Source of the DNA: Paludibacteraceae bacterium
GTDB lineage: Bacteria > Bacteroidota > Bacteroidia > Bacteroidales > Paludibacteraceae
NCBI GenBank assembly: GCA_018055865.1
Contig: JAGPGR010000023.1
Location: 1-12,906, forward strand
Reading direction: 5' to 3'
Length of the DNA: 12,906 nucleotides
How positions within the stretch are numbered: position 1 is the first letter of the stretch; every line of letters starts with the position of its first letter. Made by a program: the position numbers and the translations under genes. The notes beneath the pieces are model-generated. The model worked only from the letters and a program-made list of their open reading frames with translations, did not search any database and had not been told where the DNA came from. Below are positions 6,896 through 12,906 of the stretch, in pieces.

Positions 6896-8071
6896 TTAAA
6901 TTCCCAGTTTCTTCTGTATGTCTTTCGGTACTGCATCTTTGTGAACCAGTATATTGATGGTTTTTTCCATCACAAAGGGTTTACTTACATACCAGATTCC
7001 CTTGTATTTGCTGTCTTCACCCCATGAGTTTTTCACCATGTAATACTGCTCACCGTTTTGATCTTTTGCAATGCCGTAAATAAGCATTCCGTGGTCGTCG
7101 GTGGTCTGATAGTTGTCAAAACCAAGCTGACGGCTTTCCTGTGTCACTTTTTGTTCTTTCACCGGTCCGTTGATGGTGTATTTTCCGGTAACATTGGCAG
7201 CGCCCACCCATTTCGCCTGATCGGTGCCCACCAGATTTTCTTTTTTCGTTTCGGGCAGTACCCCGATTCCGTTTCGGGTAAATCCGCGTTCACTTACATC
7301 AGCTCCCCATGCTATTGTAAAGCCGTTTACAACCGCAAAATCGAAAATACGGATAAACTCATCGAGTGGTAAGTTGTATGACTCGGCCCAGCGCCAGTTG
7401 TCGGGAATTTCAATTGCGAATTTTGAATAAAACGGGTGATGAGCGAACGAAGTGATGGACACGTAATCGTCCGGATTCAATCCAAGCGATTGAGCGTAAC
7501 TCACGGGCGTATATTTTTTCCCGTTCAAGGTGAATTCTGCCGGTCGCTTACCCAGATATGAATCTATAATGCCCTGAAAAGCGGGTTTCCAGGCGGTAGA
7601 GATGGTTCGGTTCGGATTTTTCACCACCGCTTTCACCAAACCCGAAGTGATTTCCTCCAGTTCGCTGTGGTTGTGCCGGTCAGTTCCGTATTGCAGACCG
7701 GTCATTTCGTGTTCGGGTACTATGCCATAGATTCTCAGTGCGTAAAGCACGTCGTAGAACGAACCTCCCTGCGCAAAGTTGATAGTGCCGTTGGTGCGGA
7801 CATATTTGTCGGCCTTGTCGGTGTAGGAGTGGCTCACAACAAACATTTCGGAAAGATCCGTGTCACCTTTACCCATGCGGAGCAACTCCGATTCGAAAAA
7901 AGCCAGGCCCGAGAACGACCAGCAGGTACCGGTACTTGCCTGATTTTTAACGGGAGTGATTTTGTTTTCATGAACAGTGGAGAATACAAATGTATCTTTC
8001 GGAAGGGTTGTTTGTGCGAACGATACCTGTGCGATGAAAATAGAAATTAGGGTGAAAAAAGTTTTTCTCAT
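6896..8071 (-). CDS. Exported C1B family cysteine peptidase (aminopeptidase C / bleomycin hydrolase-like)
   Basis: This is a papain-fold peptidase of the bleomycin hydrolase/PepC group, whose members mostly trim residues from peptide N-termini. The 391-residue product has the catalytic set in order: Q44 (oxyanion hole) and C50 in KNQASTGTCWSF, H327 in DDHGMLIYG and N348 in VKNSWG. A signal peptide precedes the domain: a basic MRK, a hydrophobic stretch, and a likely signal peptidase I site after SFA at 19-20 with Gln at +1, common in this phylum. Classic family members are cytosolic hexamers, so export to the periplasm or beyond is notable. It is shorter than the roughly 450 residues of PepC. 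It reads in the same direction as pepD, 96 bp downstream of it, with a hairpin between, and ends at a strong terminator. Substrate specificity cannot be told from sequence. Confidence 0.92.
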   Translation of the reverse strand: MRKTFFTLISIFIAQVSFAQTTLPKDTFVFSTVHENKITPVKNQASTGTCWSFSGLAFFESELLRMGKGDTDLSEMFVVSHSYTDKADKYVRTNGTINFAQGGSFYDVLYALRIYGIVPEHEMTGLQYGTDRHNHSELEEITSGLVKAVVKNPNRTISTAWKPAFQGIIDSYLGKRPAEFTLNGKKYTPVSYAQSLGLNPDDYVSITSFAHHPFYSKFAIEIPDNWRWAESYNLPLDEFIRIFDFAVVNGFTIAWGADVSERGFTRNGIGVLPETKKENLVGTDQAKWVGAANVTGKYTINGPVKEQKVTQESRQLGFDNYQTTDDHGMLIYGIAKDQNGEQYYMVKNSWGEDSKYKGIWYVSKPFVMEKTINILVHKDAVPKDIQKKLGI

Positions 8072-8103
8072 ATACCAGTTGATTTAGTGAGTAGAATTGG
8101 AAA

Positions 8104-8148
8104 GAGACGTTGCATCCGAAAATCGGAGTCTCAGATATGCAACGTCTC
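8104..8148. repeat. REP-like hairpin between pepD and the C1B peptidase gene
   Basis: GAGACGTTGCAT (8104-8115) and ATGCAACGTCTC (8137-8148) are exact reverse complements. The 21-nt interior contains its own small hairpin, with CCGA and TCGG (8116-8119 and 8123-8126) around AAA. On the minus strand the outer stem is followed by only a short TTT, so it is a weak or partial terminator of pepD rather than a strong one. From memory, hairpins with the arm GAGACGTTGCA are widespread between genes in this phylum. Confidence 0.75.
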
Positions 8149-8167
8149 AGTTGTGTTATTTCTGTTT

Positions 8168-9631
8168 TTATTTAGTTGGAATTTCTGCCAGTGTTTTTTG
8201 CAGGTAATCCCAGAATTTTTGAACGGTTTCGATATTCACTTTCTCATCCGGAGAGTGTGGGAACCGGATGGTGGGTCCGAATGAAATCATATCCATCTGA
8301 GGATAGTGTGTGCCAAGAATTCCACATTCCAGCCCGGCATGAATGATCATGATTTTAGGCGTTTTGCCGTAGTTAGTTTCGTACACGTTGATCATTTTCT
8401 TCAGAATGGGCGAATCCAGGTTGGGTTTCCAGCCCGGATAAGCGCCCGAAAATTCCACCTTGGCACCGGCCAGCGAAAATGCACTTTCAATCATCGATGC
8501 CAGTTCTTCCTTACGACTTTCAACTGAGCTACGGATCAGGCATTTCACCTCCACCTTTTCGCCGTCGGATTTTACAATGGCTACGTTGTTGGAAGTTTCC
8601 ACCACTTCGGGTACTTCGGGAATAAACCGGTAAACCCCATTCGGACAAGCTGTTATAGCGTTTATCAGATCGTCCTGAATTTCTTCGGGCATCAGTCCTT
8701 TTATTCTGTCAGTAGGCTCAGCTTTGAAGCTGATTCCTTCTTCTACTCCGCTGAATTCATCAGTAAAAAGAGCTTCAAATTCGGCTACTGCATTCAGCAA
8801 ATCGTCTTCATTGCCTTTAGGAACAGTGATCACTGAAAATGCTTCGCGCGGAATGGCATTACGCAGATTACCGCCTTCAATGCAGCACAAACGGGCTTCG
8901 AGTTCGGCTACAGCGGTTTTCAGAAAACGGAACATCAGTTTGTTAGCGTTGGCACGCTGCAGATTGATGTCAACACCGGAGTGTCCGCCTTTGAGCCCCG
9001 TGAGTGAGAGTTTGTAGGCCACATCGCCCTCCGGCACTTCCACTTCGCTGTATCGGAACGTGATATTGGCATCCAGTCCGCCGGCACATCCCACGTAGAG
9101 TTCTCCCTCGTCTTCGGAGTCCATGTTTATCAGAATATCGCCTTTCAGAAAATCAGGCTGCAGGCCGAATGCACCGAACATACCTGTTTCTTCTTCCACA
9201 GTAATAAACATTTCGACAGCCGGATGCGGAATGTCGGTCGATTGAAGAATGGACATAGCAGCAGCTACACCTATTCCGTTGTCGGCTCCCAGCGTAGTGC
9301 TGTTAGCGCGTACCCACTCTCCGTCAACAAATGCATCGATCGGATCTTTCTCAAAATCATGATCTACATTGCTGTTTTTCTGCGGCACCATGTCCATGTG
9401 CGATTGCAAAACTACGGCCTGGCGGTCTTCCATGCCCGGAGTGGCAGGTTTGCGTACCAGCACATTGCCTATTTCATCCTGCAGGGTTTCCAATCCCAGC
9501 GATTTGCCAAATTCAACCAGAAACTGACCGATTTTTTCCTTCTTGCCCGATGGGCGGGGTATTTGTGTCAAACTGTAAAAGTTGTTCCAGAGTGCTTTCG
9601 GCTCCAGATTACGAATGTCTTTTGAACTCAT
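8168..9631 (-). CDS. pepD: Aminoacyl-histidine dipeptidase (M20C family, PepD)
   Basis: PepD is a cytosolic dinuclear zinc peptidase that splits Xaa-His dipeptides such as carnosine and other unspecific dipeptides. The 487-residue product matches the usual length of about 485. All expected metal and catalytic residues are present at a constant offset of -2 from E. coli PepD numbering as I recall it: H78 and D80 in QSHMDMV, D117 in LGADNGIG, E147 and E148 in VEEETG, D171 in NMDSEDEG and H459 in RFPHSPDE. The dimerisation (lid) domain is inserted at about 205-390 and begins with the typical LSLTGLKGGHSGVDI. It is the upstream member of a same-strand pair with the exported C1B peptidase, suggesting a shared role in peptide breakdown. 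It is divergent from the CoA-transferase gene across 319 bp. Confidence 0.95.
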   Translation of the reverse strand: MSSKDIRNLEPKALWNNFYSLTQIPRPSGKKEKIGQFLVEFGKSLGLETLQDEIGNVLVRKPATPGMEDRQAVVLQSHMDMVPQKNSNVDHDFEKDPIDAFVDGEWVRANSTTLGADNGIGVAAAMSILQSTDIPHPAVEMFITVEEETGMFGAFGLQPDFLKGDILINMDSEDEGELYVGCAGGLDANITFRYSEVEVPEGDVAYKLSLTGLKGGHSGVDINLQRANANKLMFRFLKTAVAELEARLCCIEGGNLRNAIPREAFSVITVPKGNEDDLLNAVAEFEALFTDEFSGVEEGISFKAEPTDRIKGLMPEEIQDDLINAITACPNGVYRFIPEVPEVVETSNNVAIVKSDGEKVEVKCLIRSSVESRKEELASMIESAFSLAGAKVEFSGAYPGWKPNLDSPILKKMINVYETNYGKTPKIMIIHAGLECGILGTHYPQMDMISFGPTIRFPHSPDEKVNIETVQKFWDYLQKTLAEIPTK

Positions 9632-9950
9632 TGTATTTATGTTTTGTTGTTAAATTGTTTCTTTTCTCAGAGGTTGTTTACGTTTTTGTGAATCACGACA
9701 ACAAATATCGTAATTAAATCCCGTATTTGGATATAAAAATGATTTTTTTTAAGATTTGTTGAGGTGTGTAAATTACAAGTATCTTTTTAGATGCCATACA
9801 TCTTTTAATTCGACTGAAAAATTTTCACTCCTACCGATACGGGATAAAAATGAAAAACTATCGAAACCCGTTTTTGTCCTTTCGTAATCCCAATTAAAAT
9901 ATTATATTTGCATGACAATTCAAAAAAATAATAACTAAAATAAACATACG
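9632..9950. other. 319-bp divergent intergenic region
   Basis: This AT-rich gap lies between the starts of pepD (minus) and the CoA-transferase gene (plus). On the right it holds the promoter at 9880-9910. For pepD the best candidate is GATATTTG on the minus strand (9709-9702), one mismatch from TAnnTTTG and about 70 bp from the start codon, with no convincing -33 element. Only weak 5-bp inverted matches (ACGGG near 9838 with CCCGT near 9867) are seen otherwise, and no RNA gene is recognised. Confidence 0.6.
9880..9910 (+). promoter_or_regulatory. Promoter of the CoA-transferase gene
   Basis: TATATTTG (9903-9910) is an exact TAnnTTTG -7 element. The -33 position, 18 bp upstream, reads TTTCG (9880-9884), a partial match. 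The start codon follows 40 bp later after a very A-rich leader, which takes the place of a Shine-Dalgarno sequence. Confidence 0.65.
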
Positions 9951-11453
9951 ATGAGTCAAGCTTTCAAAATTGTATCGGCCGAAGAAGCGGCATCTTATAT
10001 CAACAATGGCGATGTAGTAGGTTTCAGTGGATTTACAGCAGCCGGAAGTCCCAAAGTAGTACCCACGGCTCTTGCACATCGTGCCGAAGAGTTTCACAAT
10101 CAGGGAAAAGAATTCAAAATAGGTATGTTTACAGGCGCCTCCACCGGCGACTCTCTCGATGGTGCACTTGCCCGGGCCAAAGCTGTGAGTTACCGCTCAC
10201 CCTACCAGTCCAACAAAGACATGCGCAACGCACTCAACAGCGGTGAAATAGAATATTATGATTTACATCTTTCGGCACTGGCATTGAGCCTGCGTTACGG
10301 ATTCGTAAAACATCCGAATATTGCCATCCTGGAAGTGTGTGATATTAAAGACAACGGTGAAGTAGTGCTTACTACCGGAGTCGGCATCTCGCCAACCCTG
10401 GCCCGTATTGCCGATCATGTGATTCTGGAATTGAACCGTTTTCACCCGAAAGAGCTGAATGGTTTTCACGATATGTACGAAGCCGCCAATCCTCCACACC
10501 GTCGCGAAATACCCATTTACAAAGTGAGTGACAGAATAGGAACCACTACCCTGAAAATAGATCCGGCCAAAATACTTTGTGTAGTTGAAACAAATCATCC
10601 GGACGAAGTAGGCGGATTTACACCCGTAGATGAAGTCACAGCAAAAATTGGTGAAAATGTGGCCAGCTTTCTGGCTTCAGAACTGAAACTGAAAAAAATT
10701 CCGGCCGGATTTGTACCTCTGCAGTCGGGTGTGGGAAATATTGCGAATGCTGTCATGGCTTCTCTGGGTAGCAACCCCGAAATTCCTCCTTTCGAAATGT
10801 ACACCGAAGTGATTCAGGATTCGGTAATTCAGTTGATGAAGGAAGGACGTGTAAAATTTGCCAGCGGCTGCTCACTTACTGTCTCGGCTGAAATGCTGAA
10901 GGAAGTATATGCCGATCTGGATTTTTTCCGTGATAAGATTGTGCTTCGTCCGCAGGAAATATCCAACAGTCCTGAAATTGCGCGTCGGCTAGGATTGATT
11001 TCTATCAATACGGCTCTGGAAGCCGATATTTTTGGTAACGTAAACAGTACTCACGTGCTTGGAAGCAAAATGATGAACGGAATAGGCGGTTCGGGTGATT
11101 TTACCCGCAATTCTTACTTTTCCATTTTCACCACTCCTTCCACAGCCAAAGGAGGTAAAATCAGCGCCATTGTGCCCATGGTGTCGCACAACGACCAGTC
11201 CGAACACTCCGTCAAAGTGTTGATAACCGAACACGGTGTGGCCGATCTGCGAGGCTATTCACCCCGTCAGCGGGCTGAAATCATCATTGAAAACTGCGTG
11301 GCACCCGAATACAAACAGATGTTGCACGATTACCTCAAAATCTGCGGTCCGGGTCATACTCCCATCAACCTGGGAGCTTGCTTCGGTATGCACCGCCAGT
11401 TTGCCAAAACAGGCAACATGCTCGATACCCGCTGGGAAGATTACAAAGATTAA
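9951..11453 (+). CDS. Acetyl-CoA hydrolase/transferase family protein, probable succinate CoA-transferase
   Basis: The product is a class I CoA-transferase of the Cat1/AarC/Ach1 group, which moves CoA between carboxylic acids such as succinate, acetate and propionate. The 500 residues have the family's usual length. The catalytic Glu that forms the glutamyl-CoA thioester is probably E286 in MYTEVIQD, preceded by the Gly-rich QSGVGNIANAV (259-268). The C-terminal half carries GIGGSGDFTRN (377-387) and EHGVADLRGYSPRQRA (427-442), both typical of the succinate/acetate enzymes. In Bacteroidales such enzymes are linked to succinate and propionate fermentation by exchanging CoA between propionyl-CoA and succinate. 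It is monocistronic, with its own promoter and a strong terminator 27 bp after the stop. The family is certain; the exact acid pair is inferred. Confidence 0.93.
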   Translation: MSQAFKIVSAEEAASYINNGDVVGFSGFTAAGSPKVVPTALAHRAEEFHNQGKEFKIGMFTGASTGDSLDGALARAKAVSYRSPYQSNKDMRNALNSGEIEYYDLHLSALALSLRYGFVKHPNIAILEVCDIKDNGEVVLTTGVGISPTLARIADHVILELNRFHPKELNGFHDMYEAANPPHRREIPIYKVSDRIGTTTLKIDPAKILCVVETNHPDEVGGFTPVDEVTAKIGENVASFLASELKLKKIPAGFVPLQSGVGNIANAVMASLGSNPEIPPFEMYTEVIQDSVIQLMKEGRVKFASGCSLTVSAEMLKEVYADLDFFRDKIVLRPQEISNSPEIARRLGLISINTALEADIFGNVNSTHVLGSKMMNGIGGSGDFTRNSYFSIFTTPSTAKGGKISAIVPMVSHNDQSEHSVKVLITEHGVADLRGYSPRQRAEIIIENCVAPEYKQMLHDYLKICGPGHTPINLGACFGMHRQFAKTGNMLDTRWEDYKD

Positions 11454-11480
11454 CCGAAAGAAATTTGTACTGATAAAGAA

Positions 11481-11513
11481 AAAAAATCCCGAACCGGAAG
11501 GTCGGGATTTTTT
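11481..11513 (+). terminator. Rho-independent terminator of the CoA-transferase gene
   Basis: AAAAAATCCCGA (11481-11492) and TCGGGATTTTTT (11502-11513) are exact reverse complements. The 9-nt loop can extend the stem by CC/GG with one bulged base, and a T-rich tail continues to about 11518. It begins 27 bp after the stop codon. The A-run on the other side could also stop the convergent gene that ends at 11568. Confidence 0.9.
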
Positions 11514-11567
11514 ATTTTAATTTACTCAAAAAATCCATTACTATCATCAAGTTACCCAATCTCCCCG

Positions 11568-11966
11568 TCATCCCAATATCTCCCGCCAGACTTCCGGCAG
11601 ATAAATATTCTCCACATCAGTTGCTCCCTGAAAAAGAGGTGCCATTTCTTCATCGCTGAATCCTGCAATACCGCAGCCAATGCGTGTTACCAGAAATTTC
11701 AGCGTCGGATTATCTGAGGCAAACCGGATGAATTCGTCCACATACGGTTGGATTTCTTCCGTGCCGCCATGCATAGTAGGTATGGCATACGTCTGCCCGT
11801 GAAGGCCTACTCCCTCTCCCCACACTGCACCGAAATTCCGGTAAGCTGCCAGTGCCGCACCACCGCCGTGCTGTCCCTGCAGGTTGCTGCCAAAGACAAA
11901 AATCTCATTGTCCCTCAGTGCCGAAATATGTCGGGGTGAAATACGTTTAGATGGATCGTGTCTCAT
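11568..11966 (-). CDS. Conserved small protein with a glycine-rich, macro-domain-like pattern
   Basis: The function is unknown. The 132-residue product has no signal peptide or membrane segment. It shows FVFGSNLQGQHGGGAALAA (23-41), GVGLHGQTYAIPT (52-64) and VTRIGCGIAGF (93-103). The order of a strand ending in an Asn, a GGG loop before a helix, and a late Gly-rich strand-loop recalls macro domains, which bind ADP-ribose, but the similarity is distant and this is inference. I recall related proteins with the same three blocks in many bacteria and phages, annotated as hypothetical. An ATG 19 codons upstream (12023) is in frame, but a -7 element at 11993-12000 falls inside that extension, so the start at 11966 is preferred; no Shine-Dalgarno precedes it. 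It is convergent with the CoA-transferase gene and divergent from the lipoprotein gene. Confidence 0.8.
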   Translation of the reverse strand: MRHDPSKRISPRHISALRDNEIFVFGSNLQGQHGGGAALAAYRNFGAVWGEGVGLHGQTYAIPTMHGGTEEIQPYVDEFIRFASDNPTLKFLVTRIGCGIAGFSDEEMAPLFQGATDVENIYLPEVWREILG

Positions 11967-11992
11967 AATTATGTACTGTTTTTCTGAACGGA

Positions 11993-12000
11993 CAAATGTA
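11993..12000 (-). promoter_or_regulatory. -7 element upstream of the macro-like gene
   Basis: The minus strand reads TACATTTG, an exact TAnnTTTG match, 26 bp before the ATG at 11966. I find no clear TTTG at the right distance upstream. The position favours the shorter start of the downstream gene. Confidence 0.55.
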
Positions 12001-12105
12001 ATAAATATTTTCGGAAAAGTCATATTTTTCCAAATTAACAGACTGAAATAAACTATTTTATGTGAAATGTTGTTTCAAACGTAAAACCAAATTAAAACAA
12101 GAAAT

Positions 12106-12906
12106 ATGAAGAATCTCAAATTTTATTTACCGCTTTTTTTTGCACTTTTGCTTATGTCATGCAAGACCAACGGAAGCAGCTCCAAGTCTGAAACACTTCC
12201 GGTGTCAGAAAAATATCCACCAGTAGAAACCGGTAAAGCTAATACCGATTATCAACCGGCTTTCCAGGGACAAACGCGTTCGCCGGGTGTACGAACCACC
12301 ACGCCTTACGATGTTAAGATTATAGCCGAAGGGCTGGCACGGCCGTGGGGAATTACCCCAATGCCCGATGGCCGAATACTTATAACCGAAAAAGGAGGTA
12401 CGTTGAGAATTGCCACTTCCGACGGACAGCTCAGTGCGAAGATTACCGGAACTCCGGCGAATCTCAACTCCGGAGGTCAGGGAGGCTTGCAGGGATTGAC
12501 GCTTGCACCCGATTTCAAAACCAGTCGTCAGTTGTATTTTATGTTTTCTGAGAAAGGCGAACAGGGAAATGTGGCAGCAGTAGCCAAAGCCAATCTCTCT
12601 GCCGACGAAACCAGACTGGAAAATGTACAGGTTATTTACCGCGCACTGCCCTACTGGGAAAAGGAAATGCACTACGGAGGACGAATTATTTTCGACGGGA
12701 AAGGAAACCTTTTTGTGATTACCGGAGAACGCTCCGTTTTGCCGGCCCGCTACAAGGCGCAAACGCTGGATAATGCGTTCGGTAAAGTCGTTCATATTAC
12801 CACCGATGGGAAACCTGTAGCAGGTGGACCTTTTGCTGATACAGCAGATGCGTTTCCGGAAATTTATTCGTACGGACACCGCAATCCGCTGGGAATTGAC
12901 CTGCAT
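12106..12906 (+). CDS. PQQ-dependent sugar dehydrogenase-like lipoprotein, 3' end missing
   Basis: The product resembles the soluble glucose/aldose sugar dehydrogenase family (YliI-like), six-bladed beta-propellers that oxidise sugars with PQQ. The frame is open from the ATG at 12106 to the window edge, 267 codons of a family usually near 400. A type II signal peptide ends in the lipobox LMSC, with Cys19 as the lipidated residue. A Ser-rich linker (about 20-65) precedes the propeller. The start of the propeller is typical: GLARPWGITPMPDGRILITE (76-95). Further family blocks are GGQGGLQGLTLAPDF (123-137), HYGGRIIFDGKGNLFVITGER (189-209, with H189 near the expected active-site His) and YGHRNPLGI (256-264), the Arg-Asn pair of the PQQ site. 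Position 208 is Glu where relatives often have Asp. Sugar activity is inferred; some relatives have other or unknown substrates. Confidence 0.88.
   Translation, partial: MKNLKFYLPLFFALLLMSCKTNGSSSKSETLPVSEKYPPVETGKANTDYQPAFQGQTRSPGVRTTTPYDVKIIAEGLARPWGITPMPDGRILITEKGGTLRIATSDGQLSAKITGTPANLNSGGQGGLQGLTLAPDFKTSRQLYFMFSEKGEQGNVAAVAKANLSADETRLENVQVIYRALPYWEKEMHYGGRIIFDGKGNLFVITGERSVLPARYKAQTLDNAFGKVVHITTDGKPVAGGPFADTADAFPEIYSYGHRNPLGIDLH

Noticed and set aside
9850..9897. 15-codon ORF (MKNYRNPFLSFRNPN) before the CoA-transferase gene
   Set aside because: It lies upstream of the likely -7 element at 9903-9910, so it would not be in the leader, and nothing else supports it.
11967..12023. 19-codon N-terminal extension of the macro-like protein
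   Set aside because: The extension contains an exact -7 promoter element and has low-complexity, unconserved-looking sequence. The ATG at 11966 is more plausible.
12205..12906. Open frame of 233 codons on the minus strand at the right edge
   Set aside because: It lies antisense to the lipoprotein gene, whose plus-strand frame has a lipobox and clear propeller motifs. The minus-strand product shows no family features.
1..12906. Possible defence island, prophage, CRISPR or conjugative element
   Set aside because: I looked for integrases, transposases, spacer-repeat arrays, tRNA attachment sites and phage or toxin genes. None is visible, and most genes are ordinary metabolism or housekeeping.

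Overview
The window looks like chromosomal housekeeping DNA from a member of the Bacteroidota, most likely order Bacteroidales. The evidence is: (1) several gene starts preceded by the TAnnTTTG -7 element typical of the phylum's primary sigma factor; (2) A-rich stretches before start codons instead of Shine-Dalgarno sequences; (3) a secreted protein whose predicted cleavage site is ...FA/Q; and (4) the order acpP-fabF-rnc with purN divergent, which I remember as common in Bacteroidales. The genus is not determinable by eye.

Left part, minus strand (1-3890): acpP, fabF, rnc and a 3'-truncated long-chain acyl-CoA synthetase gene all read leftwards. acpP and fabF are only 17 bp apart and share a near-consensus promoter at 3942-3971. 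The synthetase is cut by the window's left edge. Together they supply the acyl carrier, the condensing enzyme of fatty acid elongation, an RNA-processing nuclease and fatty acid activation.

Middle, plus strand (4043-6485): purN (purine synthesis) starts divergently from acpP across a spacer with a perfect 12-bp-arm palindrome. It is followed by a 7-bp tandem repeat, ychF (ribosome-associated P-loop ATPase) and a GNAT acetyltransferase gene. The 410-bp space after the GNAT gene holds a large nested inverted repeat and ends in a strong terminator-like hairpin.

Minus-strand peptidase pair (6896-9631): a PepD-type M20 dipeptidase gene and, downstream of it, an exported C1B (bleomycin hydrolase-like) cysteine peptidase gene. 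A REP-like hairpin separates them. Both suggest peptide use.

Right part (9951-12906): an acetyl-CoA hydrolase/succinate CoA-transferase family gene with its own promoter and terminator; a small minus-strand conserved protein with a glycine-rich, macro-domain-like pattern; and the 5' part of a lipoprotein PQQ-dependent sugar dehydrogenase-like gene that runs off the right edge.

I see no rRNA, tRNA, CRISPR array, transposase, integrase, phage gene or defence cassette. No clear new multi-gene system is visible. The best leads are non-coding: the nested inverted repeat at 6586-6777, the divergent palindrome at 3985-4012 and the heptamer array at 4617-4679. The small protein at 11568-11966 is the main protein lead.
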